Below, in pieces: positions 1 to 6,123 of a DNA stretch of 6,288 nucleotides. How positions within the stretch are numbered: the stretch's first letter is position 1; each line of letters begins with the position of its first letter. The translations under genes and the position numbers were made by a program. Source of the DNA: JAFGFY01 sp964520425 (lineage in GTDB: Bacteria; Desulfobacterota; DSM-4660; Desulfatiglandales; HGW-15); the NCBI GenBank assembly GCA_964520425.1, contig CAZFMX010000116.1, forward strand, positions 1 through 6,288. The letters are read 5' to 3'. Below the pieces are notes generated by a model, which saw only the letters and a list, made by a program, of their open reading frames with translations, was not told where the DNA came from and ran no database searches.

Positions 1-1590
1 GCCCAGCAGGGAAATAAGCTCCCTGTCAGTGCCTTTAGCCCGGACGGGATCTTTCCTACAGGGACCACCAAATATGAGAAGAGGGGAATCGCCATAAACG
101 TGCCACAGTGGATCCCGGAGAACTGCATACAGTGCAATCAGTGCTCCTTTGTCTGCCCACATGCCGTGATTCGCCCTGCGTTGGCTTCTAAGGAGAACCT
201 TAAAGGGGCTCCGAAAGGTTTTGTGGCTGTGGATGCAAAGGGAAAAGAGCTGAAGGGCTTGAAGTACAGGATACAAATCAGTCCTTTGGACTGCACGGGT
301 TGCGGGAACTGCGCGGACATCTGCCCGGCCAATAAAAAGGCCCTGGTCATGAAGCCCCTGACCTCCCAAGTCGACACGCAGATTCCTAACCATCAGTTCT
401 TTACACAACTTCCCGTTTTGGGCAATTTGATGCCGATCACATCCGTCAAGGGGAGTCAGTTTCAACAGCCCCTCTTCGAGTTCTCAGGGGCATGCGCCGG
501 ATGTGGAGAAACACCCTATATCAAAGTTATCACACAACTCTTTGGTGATCGCATGATGATCGCCAATGCCACGGGATGTTCCTCTATTTACGGCGGTACG
601 GCACCCAGTTGTCCCTATACAGTCAATGAGGAAGGCCACGGTCCGGCCTGGGCAAACTCTCTTTTTGAAGATAATGCGGAGTACGGCTTTGGCATGGAGT
701 TGGCTGTGGCCCAGAGACGCGAGAAATTGGCGGACCATGTTCGTCAGGCCATGGATACCGACATTTCAAATAACCTTAAAGAGGCCATGAACCAATGGCT
801 GGAGGCCATGAATGATGGTGATAAGTCCAAGAAATACGGCCGAAAACTCGAGGACGCGATTGAAGAAGAATTGATAAGCAAAGAAGATTTCGCAAGCCCC
901 TTACTCTATGACATTCTTGATCGGAGCGACTATCTGACCAAGAAGTCCATATGGGCTATCGGCGGAGATGGTTGGGCCTATGACATCGGTTACGGTGGGT
1001 TGGACCACGTGATGGCCACAGGCCATGATGTCAATATCCTTGTTCTGGACACCGAGGTCTATTCCAACACGGGCGGTCAGTCTTCCAAGTCCACACCCAT
1101 GGGGGCCGTGGCCAAATTCGCAGCAGCTGGAAAAGGTACCGGGAAAAAGGATATGGGGCGGATGGCCATGACATACGGTTACGTCTATGTGGCGTCCGTC
1201 GCTATGGGAGCGAACAAGAATCAATTCATGAAGGCCCTAGTTGAGGCGGAAACATACCAGGGTCCATCACTTATTCTCGCCTATTCACCTTGTATCAATC
1301 ACGGCCTGAACATGGGCAAGAGTCAGGAGGAAGAGAAGAGGGCGGTTGAATCAGGTTATTGGCCCCTTTACCGCTATGATCCCAGGCTCAAAGAGGAAGG
1401 TAAGAATCCTTTCATTCTTGATTCCAAAGAACCCACGGCCGATTTCAAAGAGTTTCTCATGAGCGAAGTGCGCTATTCCAGCCTGACCAGATCTTTTCCG
1501 GAAAATGCGAAAAAACTCTTCCAAAAGGCGGAAGAGGGTATGAAGGAAAGGCAGAAGATCTACAAACAAATGGCTGAATTGGGGGACTAG
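1..1590 (+). CDS. nifJ: Pyruvate:ferredoxin (flavodoxin) oxidoreductase, C-terminal part (5' end outside window)
   Basis: Single-chain, cytoplasmic enzyme that oxidatively decarboxylates pyruvate with CoA to acetyl-CoA and CO2, passing electrons to ferredoxin or flavodoxin. Frame 1 is open from base 1 and encodes 529 residues before TAG; family proteins are about 1170-1230 residues, so roughly the last 45% is present. The GTG at 100 lies inside conserved sequence (PTGTTKYEKRGIA precedes it) and is not the start. Visible domains: an 8Fe ferredoxin-like domain with CIQCNQCSFVCP (Cys 42, 45, 48, 52 of the fragment) and CTGCGNCADICP (98, 101, 104, 108); then the thiamine-diphosphate domain with proximal-cluster cysteines CAGC (165, 168), GCSS (193) and SPCINHG (431), and the cofactor/Mg region GGDGWAYDIGYGG (321-333) continuing to D350 and EVYSNTGGQ (352-360). 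The 3/25 spacing of the first three proximal cysteines matches, from memory, the Desulfocurvibacter africanus enzyme. All key residues are intact. The protein ends shortly after the thiamine domain with no cysteine after 431, so the oxygen-protective C-terminal extension of the D. africanus enzyme appears absent. The gene converges on the minus-strand operon. Confidence 0.97.
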   Translation, partial: AQQGNKLPVSAFSPDGIFPTGTTKYEKRGIAINVPQWIPENCIQCNQCSFVCPHAVIRPALASKENLKGAPKGFVAVDAKGKELKGLKYRIQISPLDCTGCGNCADICPANKKALVMKPLTSQVDTQIPNHQFFTQLPVLGNLMPITSVKGSQFQQPLFEFSGACAGCGETPYIKVITQLFGDRMMIANATGCSSIYGGTAPSCPYTVNEEGHGPAWANSLFEDNAEYGFGMELAVAQRREKLADHVRQAMDTDISNNLKEAMNQWLEAMNDGDKSKKYGRKLEDAIEEELISKEDFASPLLYDILDRSDYLTKKSIWAIGGDGWAYDIGYGGLDHVMATGHDVNILVLDTEVYSNTGGQSSKSTPMGAVAKFAAAGKGTGKKDMGRMAMTYGYVYVASVAMGANKNQFMKALVEAETYQGPSLILAYSPCINHGLNMGKSQEEEKRAVESGYWPLYRYDPRLKEEGKNPFILDSKEPTADFKEFLMSEVRYSSLTRSFPENAKKLFQKAEEGMKERQKIYKQMAELGD

Positions 1591-1853
1591 CACCTTGTCC
1601 GGTCCTTTTTAAACCGAGCCCCTGCAGAAAGTTGCAGGGATTCCGCCATGAAGATCACCTCCCTGACGTGAGAACGTGCAAGTCATTCGCGTCATCAATC
1701 ACACCGGACAATCGATCACCAGGGCACTCTACACCAATTCTCTGATAAAAGAATGAGTCTATCAACCACTGATTTGTCGCTAATTTCTTGTATCATAGTT
1801 TCTGAGACTAATACTCAGAGATGTTGATGAGACATCCTTTTATTAAAATGTGT
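1591..1853. other. Non-coding 3' region after the oxidoreductase gene, with possible RNA structure
   Basis: No convincing open reading frame on either strand. A clear 7-bp hairpin (CCCTGCA 1620-1626, TGCAGGG 1633-1639, loop GAAAGT) follows the stop but lacks a T-run. It is enclosed by a 9-base inverted repeat, TTGTCCGGT (1595-1603) and ACCGGACAA (1703-1711), and a second stem, TGACGTGAG (1664-1672) with TTCGCGTCA (1686-1694) including two G-U pairs, also fits inside, so a three-way-junction fold is possible. GGAC (1584-1587) with GTCC (1602-1605) followed by five T's (1606-1610) could act as a weak terminator for the oxidoreductase gene. Further on the sequence becomes AT-rich, with a small TCTGAG/CTCAGA hairpin at 1801-1819. 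A functional RNA is inference only. Confidence 0.35.
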
Positions 1854-2062
1854 GATGAGGTATGGACTATTCCCTTATGACGATATCTATAGGGGCCAGT
1901 GGCGGTGATCAGAACTTTGAGGGTTTAAGAACCCGTTCTTTCCAAGCGAGCGATACATTCTGCTATAAGTTCTGGGCGTAAACCCTCAAAGTTCTGATCA
2001 CAATGGGATTCAGTGGAACTCTTTTTGAGATATCGTCTTAAGGGAACAGCCCATACTTCATC
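1854..2062. repeat. Nested long inverted-repeat element, MITE-like
   Basis: A 209-base imperfect palindrome between convergent genes. The outer arms, 1854-1888 and 2028-2062, match at 31 of 35 positions; mismatches pair 1859/2057 (G-T), 1866/2050 and 1869/2047 (A-C) and 1878/2038 (T-T). The inner arms, 1905-1927 and 1979-2001, are perfectly complementary over 23 bases. Unpaired spacers of 16 and 26 bases separate the two stems; both contain CAGTGG (1897-1902 and 2011-2016) in direct orientation. The 51-base apex holds a small hairpin (AAGAA 1927-1931, TTCTT 1936-1940). Complementarity stops sharply at 1854 and 2062. No protein is encoded and no clear target-site duplication is visible. It could be a non-autonomous miniature transposable element, a REP/ERIC-type repeat, or a structured RNA; the sequence alone does not decide. 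Confidence 0.75.
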
Positions 2063-2071
2063 TTTTACGTG

Positions 2072-2105
2072 AAAAAGCCCCGACCTTTGGTCGGGGTTCT
2101 TCTCT
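2072..2105. terminator. Rho-independent terminator, bidirectional, strongest on the minus strand
   Basis: An 8-bp GC-rich stem, CCCCGACC (2078-2085) with GGTCGGGG (2089-2096), closes a TTT loop. Read on the minus strand the hairpin is followed by C and five U's (complement of 2072-2077), a textbook terminator placed about 85 bases after the stop of the cysteine-rich gene. Read on the plus strand the stem gains a G-U and an A-U pair and is followed by a looser pyrimidine run (CTTCTCTT), so it could also stop transcripts arriving from the oxidoreductase gene. Confidence 0.85.
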
Positions 2106-2182
2106 TGATCCGCGAATATATGAGATACGACACAGGTAATGGGCTGAAAAGGAAATGTATAGAGGGCTTCGATTGAGGGTGA

Positions 2183-2395
2183 TTACTCTCTTGGATTATA
2201 ATGATCGCATGCCGATCGGGGGAATCGAAATCGATCATCATAATTGCAGATTCCGGAATCACCCCGGACGGATGCATAGGCAGAACACATAATTCTCAGG
2301 TTTCTGAAAATGGACTCCAGACTCCTAGCATTGTTGTCAAAGTAACTGCAGTTGAGACAGCCCACTTCGACTGGTCTTTTTTTCAATATCCTCAA
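2183..2395 (-). CDS. Small cysteine-rich protein, probable metal-binding, function unknown
   Basis: A 70-residue soluble protein with five cysteines spaced C-x2-C-x20-C-x12-C-x12-C (Cys 13, 16, 37, 50, 63). The pattern CLNCSYFD, then GICNY, then ACDHYNPRE at the C-terminus resembles small 'CxxCxYF ... GxC ... CxxY' proteins frequent in sulfate reducers, which suggests a zinc or iron-sulfur site; that assignment is inferred. The best start is TTG at 2393-2395, with a weak AGGT seven bases upstream that overlaps the transporter stop; a second TTG lies three codons later and no ATG precedes the first cysteine. The gene begins 9 bases after the TAG of the upstream transporter gene and in the same frame, so translation by re-initiation, or stop-codon read-through as a C-terminal extension, are both possible. 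A terminator follows downstream. Overlapping frames here look like shadows because they lack such a motif. Confidence 0.62.
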   Translation of the reverse strand: MRILKKRPVEVGCLNCSYFDNNARSLESIFRNLRIMCSAYASVRGDSGICNYDDRFRFPRSACDHYNPRE

Positions 2396-2404
2396 GGAGA
2401 GTAC

Positions 2405-3736
2405 CTACAGAGAAATCCAATAAGATCTGAAGACAACCGTCGATAAAAAGTATCCCAGAGGGACATTCAGCATGACTCCGGCAGTGAATACAGTCAACGG
2501 CTTCCATCCGAATTGAAAGATTTCCTTGAACCGGGTGGTCAATCCGATGCTGAGAAAAGTGAAGATGAACGTCCATGTCCTAAGGGTTTTTACAGGGGTG
2601 ATTACCAGCGGCTTCAAGGATGAATTATACGCCTCTTCCCCAACGATCGTTGATGCAATACTCATGATTGCCGAGGCGATAAAAAATCCGATCACAAATT
2701 TTGGAAATCTGGCCCAAATAACCTTGGATTGGGCACGGTCTGCTGAATCGGCTGCTTTTTTCTCCCAATAGACGACAGAGATAATAGAGAGGATAAAGGC
2801 CCATATCCCGATCCAGATATCTCTTCCGATGACTTTCATTAAGGTGTAAGCATGAACGGCCGTATCGCCCCCAACCGATGCGGCAGCGGCAAAACCGGCC
2901 GCATCGGCGAATTCTGAGGTTCCGATCCACGCCCCGGCAATCCCCTCCGGCATTCCTGTTGCTTTCACAAAAAAGGTCAAAAAAAAGATCATGACCAGGG
3001 CCCACAAGGCAACAATACAGATACCAATGGAGATATGCTCTTTTTTCGCCCTTGTGGCTGCACCGATTGCAATAGACCCTGAAACTCCGCAGACCGCCCC
3101 GCCTGCGCCAAGGACCGACGCAAATGGTTTTTCAAGCCCGAACAGCTTTGTGCCAACCAGATAGATCGTCAGAAAGGTTCCCACAGACACAATAGTCGCC
3201 TGAATAAAGGCAATAGGCCCAGCGTAGATAATCAGTGTAAAGGGTAATGTGGCGCCTAGGAGGACAATCCCGGTCTTAATATAGTATTCTGTTCTGAGGG
3301 CCGATTCAAACCATTGCGGCATCTTAAACAGGTTCCCAATAATCAAACCTATGATCAGGGCTAAAATGGGAGGTTCAAGGTTATTGTCATGGGCGAGTTC
3401 CCATTTTCCCAAAACGAGTATGATGGCGGAGGCTACAAAAATAACAATAAAACCGGGAATGTATTCCTTGATCTTGAATCCCATAATCGCAGTGCTCACT
3501 GAGAATATCACCACCCATACAAGAAGTTGAAGCAGATACCATGAAATCTGATTGGAAAAGTGTTCGACTACCGTGTTGAATGAAGCCCATTTCGGTGGAG
3601 ACACGGCCAAAGGCTTAAGCGTGCCGCCCGCAACGTAGAATACTAGGGCGACCAAGACAATTCCTAGGCCTAAATAGACCGCCCACCAGTCTTCAGTCAC
3701 TAAGAACGGGGATTTCTTCTTGACTTCACTTGACAT
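2405..3736 (-). CDS. YeiH/PSE-family membrane transporter (putative sulfate exporter family)
   Basis: A 443-residue polytopic inner-membrane protein with about 11-12 hydrophobic segments (for example near 17-37, 66-86, 92-110, 122-137, 152-172, 174-196, 233-257, 307-324, 343-363, 387-402 and 411-433). Family hallmarks are the glycine-rich stretch GAGGAVCGVSGSIAIGAATR (210-229) and the conserved WIGTSEFADAAGFAAAASVG segment (270-289) followed by GDTAVHAYTLMKVIGRD. It is about 90 residues longer than E. coli YeiH, the extra length being mainly an N-terminal pair of membrane segments and a loop. The family is named for predicted sulfate export; the substrate is not established here or, as far as I know, for this long form. 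The start is ATG at 3734-3736 because AGGAGGT (minus strand, 3741-3747) sits at ideal distance. A good promoter lies upstream, and a small cysteine-rich gene follows its TAG stop by 9 bases, in frame. The gene is divergent from the kinase gene. Confidence 0.9.
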   Translation of the reverse strand: MSSEVKKKSPFLVTEDWWAVYLGLGIVLVALVFYVAGGTLKPLAVSPPKWASFNTVVEHFSNQISWYLLQLLVWVVIFSVSTAIMGFKIKEYIPGFIVIFVASAIILVLGKWELAHDNNLEPPILALIIGLIIGNLFKMPQWFESALRTEYYIKTGIVLLGATLPFTLIIYAGPIAFIQATIVSVGTFLTIYLVGTKLFGLEKPFASVLGAGGAVCGVSGSIAIGAATRAKKEHISIGICIVALWALVMIFFLTFFVKATGMPEGIAGAWIGTSEFADAAGFAAAASVGGDTAVHAYTLMKVIGRDIWIGIWAFILSIISVVYWEKKAADSADRAQSKVIWARFPKFVIGFFIASAIMSIASTIVGEEAYNSSLKPLVITPVKTLRTWTFIFTFLSIGLTTRFKEIFQFGWKPLTVFTAGVMLNVPLGYFLSTVVFRSYWISL

Positions 3737-3784
3737 AGCGACCTCCTCTCGGCTGGCAGATTGAGATTGAACTATGTGAAATCT

Positions 3785-3794
3785 GAATATATTC
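3785..3794. promoter_or_regulatory. Perfect palindrome near the transporter transcription start, possible operator
   Basis: GAATATATTC is a perfect 10-base palindrome just downstream of the -10 hexamer of the minus-strand promoter, at about +1 to +10 of the predicted transcript. This is a position where a repressor would block initiation. It is AT-rich and short, so chance is a serious alternative, and no DNA-binding regulator is encoded in the window. Confidence 0.2.
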
Positions 3795-3801
3795 TCAGCG
3801 A

Positions 3802-3830
3802 AGTATATGAAACCATCCTCAACACGTCAA
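3802..3830 (-). promoter_or_regulatory. Sigma-70-type promoter for the transporter operon
   Basis: On the minus strand TTGACG (3825-3830) and TATACT (3802-3807) are separated by exactly 17 bases (3808-3824), close to the vegetative consensus at both hexamers. The predicted start near 3795 leaves a leader of roughly 60 bases carrying the AGGAGGT ribosome-binding site at 3741-3747. Confidence 0.7.
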
Positions 3831-3869
3831 TGCGAAAAAAATGGGATATTTATCTGAACGCACTTTTGA

Positions 3870-3896
3870 TTGCTTCTCGTCCCAATCTGCTATATA
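3870..3896 (+). promoter_or_regulatory. Extended -10 promoter for the histidine kinase operon
   Basis: TGC followed by TATATA (3888-3896) makes an extended -10 element. The -35 is less clear: TTGCTT (3870-3875) gives a 15-base spacer to TATATA, or 17 bases if TATAGG (3893-3898) is the -10, and TTGATT (3866-3871) gives 19. Transcription would begin near 3903, ahead of the GTG at 3945. This argues against starting the protein at the TTG at 3870, which would overlap the -35. Confidence 0.45.
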
Positions 3897-3944
3897 GGTA
3901 AACTAAACTCATACAGATCATACGCTTCGCTCGAGTCCGTTACT

Positions 3945-5231
3945 GTGAATGAGAAATCCTCTCAACATATCCCTCAACGGGAACTGGATGCTATTCTAAG
4001 ATTCGGAACCCTTGTCAACTCATCGCTTCATATTGAAGATGTGCTTGAGCATGCCATGAAGTGGGCGCAGGAATTTATGGACGCCGAGGCCAGCTCTGTC
4101 TATGAACTGGATGGACCGAAGAATGAGCTCTTCATCCGTCTTGCTCGAGGCGAAAAGAAGGACGCTGTAAGAGGGATTAGGATCAAAGTCGGAGAGGGGA
4201 TTGCCGGCTGGGTTGCGCAGACAGCTCGAGCCGTTGTCAGTCAGGATGTGAGTAAGGACAAACGATTTAGCCCCAAATATGATAAGAAGACCGGCTTTAA
4301 GACAAGATCCGTCATCTGCGTTCCGCTGATATCCAAAGATGAGCCCATTGGTGTCCTTCAGGTGATTAACAAGAAAGAAGGGAAGCCTTTCAGCAACTCG
4401 GACTTTAAGCTTCTCACCGGCATGGCTCAGCAGGTCGCGATTGCCATGGAGAATGCGAAGCTCTACCAGCGTCTTAAAGAGGATTATGCCCTGACCACAA
4501 GGGAACTCAAGATGACCCAGGAGAAACTGATCCGCTCAGAACGTCTTACTGCCATGGGCCATCTGGTTCAAGGTGTTGCCCATGAGATCAGAAATCCCAT
4601 TATGACTATAGGCGGCTTCGCGGAAAGGTTGAAAAAAGAGTTAGGACCTGGAGATAAGCTTCGAGAATATGCTGATGTCATCATGGAGGAGACCAACCGC
4701 CTGGAAAAACTAGTGGAACAGGTGAGTGATTTTATGAATGTACAATCAGCCTCTCTCAGCTCGGATTTGCTTCCTCCTGTGGCACAGGAGGTGATCAATA
4801 AATTCGCACCTTTGGCCAAACCACAAGGGGTGGAGATCGTAACAGAGGTGGATGAAAAGATCCCTCCCCTGGAAATGGACGCTCCACAGCTGACAATCGC
4901 TCTCTCCCATGTCATGGAAAACGCCTTGGAATCCATGCCTGACGGCGGCACACTCTCCCTGGAGATTCACCCATCTAACCATGACGTGCTGATCACTATT
5001 AGCGATACAGGTTTCGGTATCCCTGCGGACCAGTTGGATGCGGTCTATGACCCCTTTGTGACCTCCAAACCCCGAGGAGCGGGATTGGGTTTGACGATGG
5101 TCCATCGAATTGTCATGAATCATCGGGGTGAAATCAAGATCAGTAGCCAGCTGGACAAGGGAACCATTGTGGTCATTCGATTACCCATCCCCAACCATCA
5201 ACATGAAGGGTCTTTTCACAAAGGCGAATAG
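3945..5231 (+). CDS. Soluble sensor histidine kinase with N-terminal GAF domain
   Basis: A 428-residue cytoplasmic kinase with no membrane segment or signal peptide. Order: GAF sensor domain (about 14-172), an amphipathic coiled-coil linker (about 172-205), dimerisation/phosphoacceptor domain with the H-box VAHEIRNP (phosphorylated His213), and an HATPase domain with N-box HVMENALES (Asn326), G1 DTGFGIP (354-360), F-box DPFVTSK and G2 GAGLGL (378-383). All catalytic boxes are intact. The GAF domain carries GEGIAGWVA, TGFKTRSVICVPL and NK...F...D (N142, K143, F149, D153), similar to cyclic-nucleotide-type GAF domains, though the last position of the NKFDE-like motif is Phe. GTG at 3945 is chosen as start: it lies just before alignable sequence and downstream of a likely promoter; a longer in-frame reading from TTG 3870 would add 25 non-domain residues. 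No good Shine-Dalgarno site precedes the GTG. No response regulator is encoded in the window, so the partner is unknown. Confidence 0.93.
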   Translation: MNEKSSQHIPQRELDAILRFGTLVNSSLHIEDVLEHAMKWAQEFMDAEASSVYELDGPKNELFIRLARGEKKDAVRGIRIKVGEGIAGWVAQTARAVVSQDVSKDKRFSPKYDKKTGFKTRSVICVPLISKDEPIGVLQVINKKEGKPFSNSDFKLLTGMAQQVAIAMENAKLYQRLKEDYALTTRELKMTQEKLIRSERLTAMGHLVQGVAHEIRNPIMTIGGFAERLKKELGPGDKLREYADVIMEETNRLEKLVEQVSDFMNVQSASLSSDLLPPVAQEVINKFAPLAKPQGVEIVTEVDEKIPPLEMDAPQLTIALSHVMENALESMPDGGTLSLEIHPSNHDVLITISDTGFGIPADQLDAVYDPFVTSKPRGAGLGLTMVHRIVMNHRGEIKISSQLDKGTIVVIRLPIPNHQHEGSFHKGE

Positions 5232-5237
5232 AGGAGG
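5231..5237 (+). promoter_or_regulatory. Ribosome-binding site overlapping the kinase stop codon
   Basis: GAGGAGG begins at the last base of the kinase TAG and ends seven bases before ATG 5245. It fixes the start of the downstream gene, rules out an upstream in-frame ATG at 5128 that would lie inside the kinase gene, and indicates that the two genes are translated from one message. Confidence 0.85.
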
Positions 5238-5244
5238 ATACGTT

Positions 5245-6123
5245 ATGAAAAAGAAAAATAGGGAACCCCTTTTGCCGTGGCTATTCGTCTTGATATGCTT
5301 GGCGGCTGCCGGCTTGGTTGTCTATTTTGTCCTATCAGAGCGGGGGCAGGAGGAGAAAAGGGTGGAAGACGCGGTGGAACCGGATAGTCAAACCACATCT
5401 GACCAGAAGGGAAGTGCCCCCTTATCCGATGAGAAAGAAACTGTACCGCCCGTGGCCGAAGAGGCTGTGGAAAAGGAACCTGCCGGTGCGGAAGACCGCT
5501 GCAGCGAGATCAAGGATCGCATTCAAGATTTCCTCTCCTATCTGAATAAAAAAGCCTATGTCCAAGATTTGGAACCAGATAAGGATATCTATGAACACTT
5601 CGAGGCCCTGATGGTGAAACTCTCCTCTCATCCCCCCATTCCTGCCGGAGAAAGGTTGGACTCCCTGACCATGACAAAAAACGTTTATCACTTCTATCGG
5701 ATCCTGGATGAAGATGAGATCCGGTTGATTAAACAGATTTTAAAGAATGAGGTGGAGGATTTAGAAATCAACCTCGAGACCTTTTTCCAATGGCTTATGC
5801 TGGCGGACCCATGTCCGAATTTGGATCAAGCCCGACCTTCTTTGGGTGTCCTATATCAATATGCCGGATTCTTCTTGAACACCATCGGTGGCAGAGCCTA
5901 TCTTTCCCGAAGGGCCGCACCGGTCCGACTCCTGACCAGTTATTACTCTCTTTTGATTATCCATGAGGCGGATAAAAAGGGGAAAAATACATATGGAATA
6001 GACATATTCCCGGAGATTATACGGCTGGCCAGAGAAATCAGTGTATACCCTGATTTTGAGTTACAGAATACATATATCCAACAGTTGACGGAGCTTCAGG
6101 ATTATTACCTTGAGAGAAGATGA
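5245..6123 (+). CDS. Membrane-anchored protein of unknown function with acidic linker and helical domain
   Basis: A 292-residue protein not recognised as any named family. The basic N-terminus (KKKNR) is followed by one membrane segment (about 9-30), predicting an N-in anchor with the rest outside the cytoplasm. Cys18 lies within the membrane segment, but the preceding residues (VLI) do not form a lipobox. Residues about 32-84 are a low-complexity Glu/Pro/Ala/Ser linker; residues about 85-292 look mostly helical, with clusters of Tyr and Phe (for example YHFYR 148-152 and LYQYAGFFLN 203-212). Two cysteines, 86 and 190, fall in the predicted periplasmic part and could form a disulfide. ATG 5245 has a strong ribosome-binding site; the gene starts 13 bases after the kinase stop and is almost certainly co-transcribed with it. 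No terminator is evident after the TGA. A role linked to the kinase, for example as envelope partner, is inference from position only. Confidence 0.88.
   Translation: MKKKNREPLLPWLFVLICLAAAGLVVYFVLSERGQEEKRVEDAVEPDSQTTSDQKGSAPLSDEKETVPPVAEEAVEKEPAGAEDRCSEIKDRIQDFLSYLNKKAYVQDLEPDKDIYEHFEALMVKLSSHPPIPAGERLDSLTMTKNVYHFYRILDEDEIRLIKQILKNEVEDLEINLETFFQWLMLADPCPNLDQARPSLGVLYQYAGFFLNTIGGRAYLSRRAAPVRLLTSYYSLLIIHEADKKGKNTYGIDIFPEIIRLAREISVYPDFELQNTYIQQLTELQDYYLERR

Noticed and set aside
901..1224. Minus-strand 107-codon frame inside the oxidoreductase gene
   Set aside because: It is antisense to the highly conserved thiamine-binding region, has no family features and no promoter or ribosome-binding site that I can see.
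1854..2062. Reading the nested palindrome as a CRISPR array, tRNA or integron attC site
   Set aside because: There are only two arms in inverted orientation with no regular spacers, no cloverleaf, and no RYYYAAC/GTTRRRY core pair.
2201..2446. Plus-strand 81-codon frame opposite the cysteine-rich gene
   Set aside because: No ribosome-binding site or motif; it runs into the transporter gene antisense, and the minus-strand reading has the structured cysteine pattern.
2625..3005. Minus-strand 126-codon frame within the transporter gene
   Set aside because: It is a +1/+2 shadow of the transporter: Arg/Gly/Cys-rich out-of-frame reading of membrane segments.
3870..3944. Longer kinase start at TTG 3870
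   Set aside because: It has no ribosome-binding site, overlaps the likely -35 element, and the added 25 residues match no domain; GTG 3945 fits better.
4568..5123. Two minus-strand open frames of about 125 codons inside the kinase gene
   Set aside because: They lie opposite the conserved kinase catalytic boxes, show no recognisable domain and read as antisense shadows.
5128..5244. Upstream in-frame ATG at 5128 for the membrane-anchored protein
   Set aside because: It would overlap the kinase gene by more than 100 bases and push the membrane anchor inward, while ATG 5245 has a strong ribosome-binding site.
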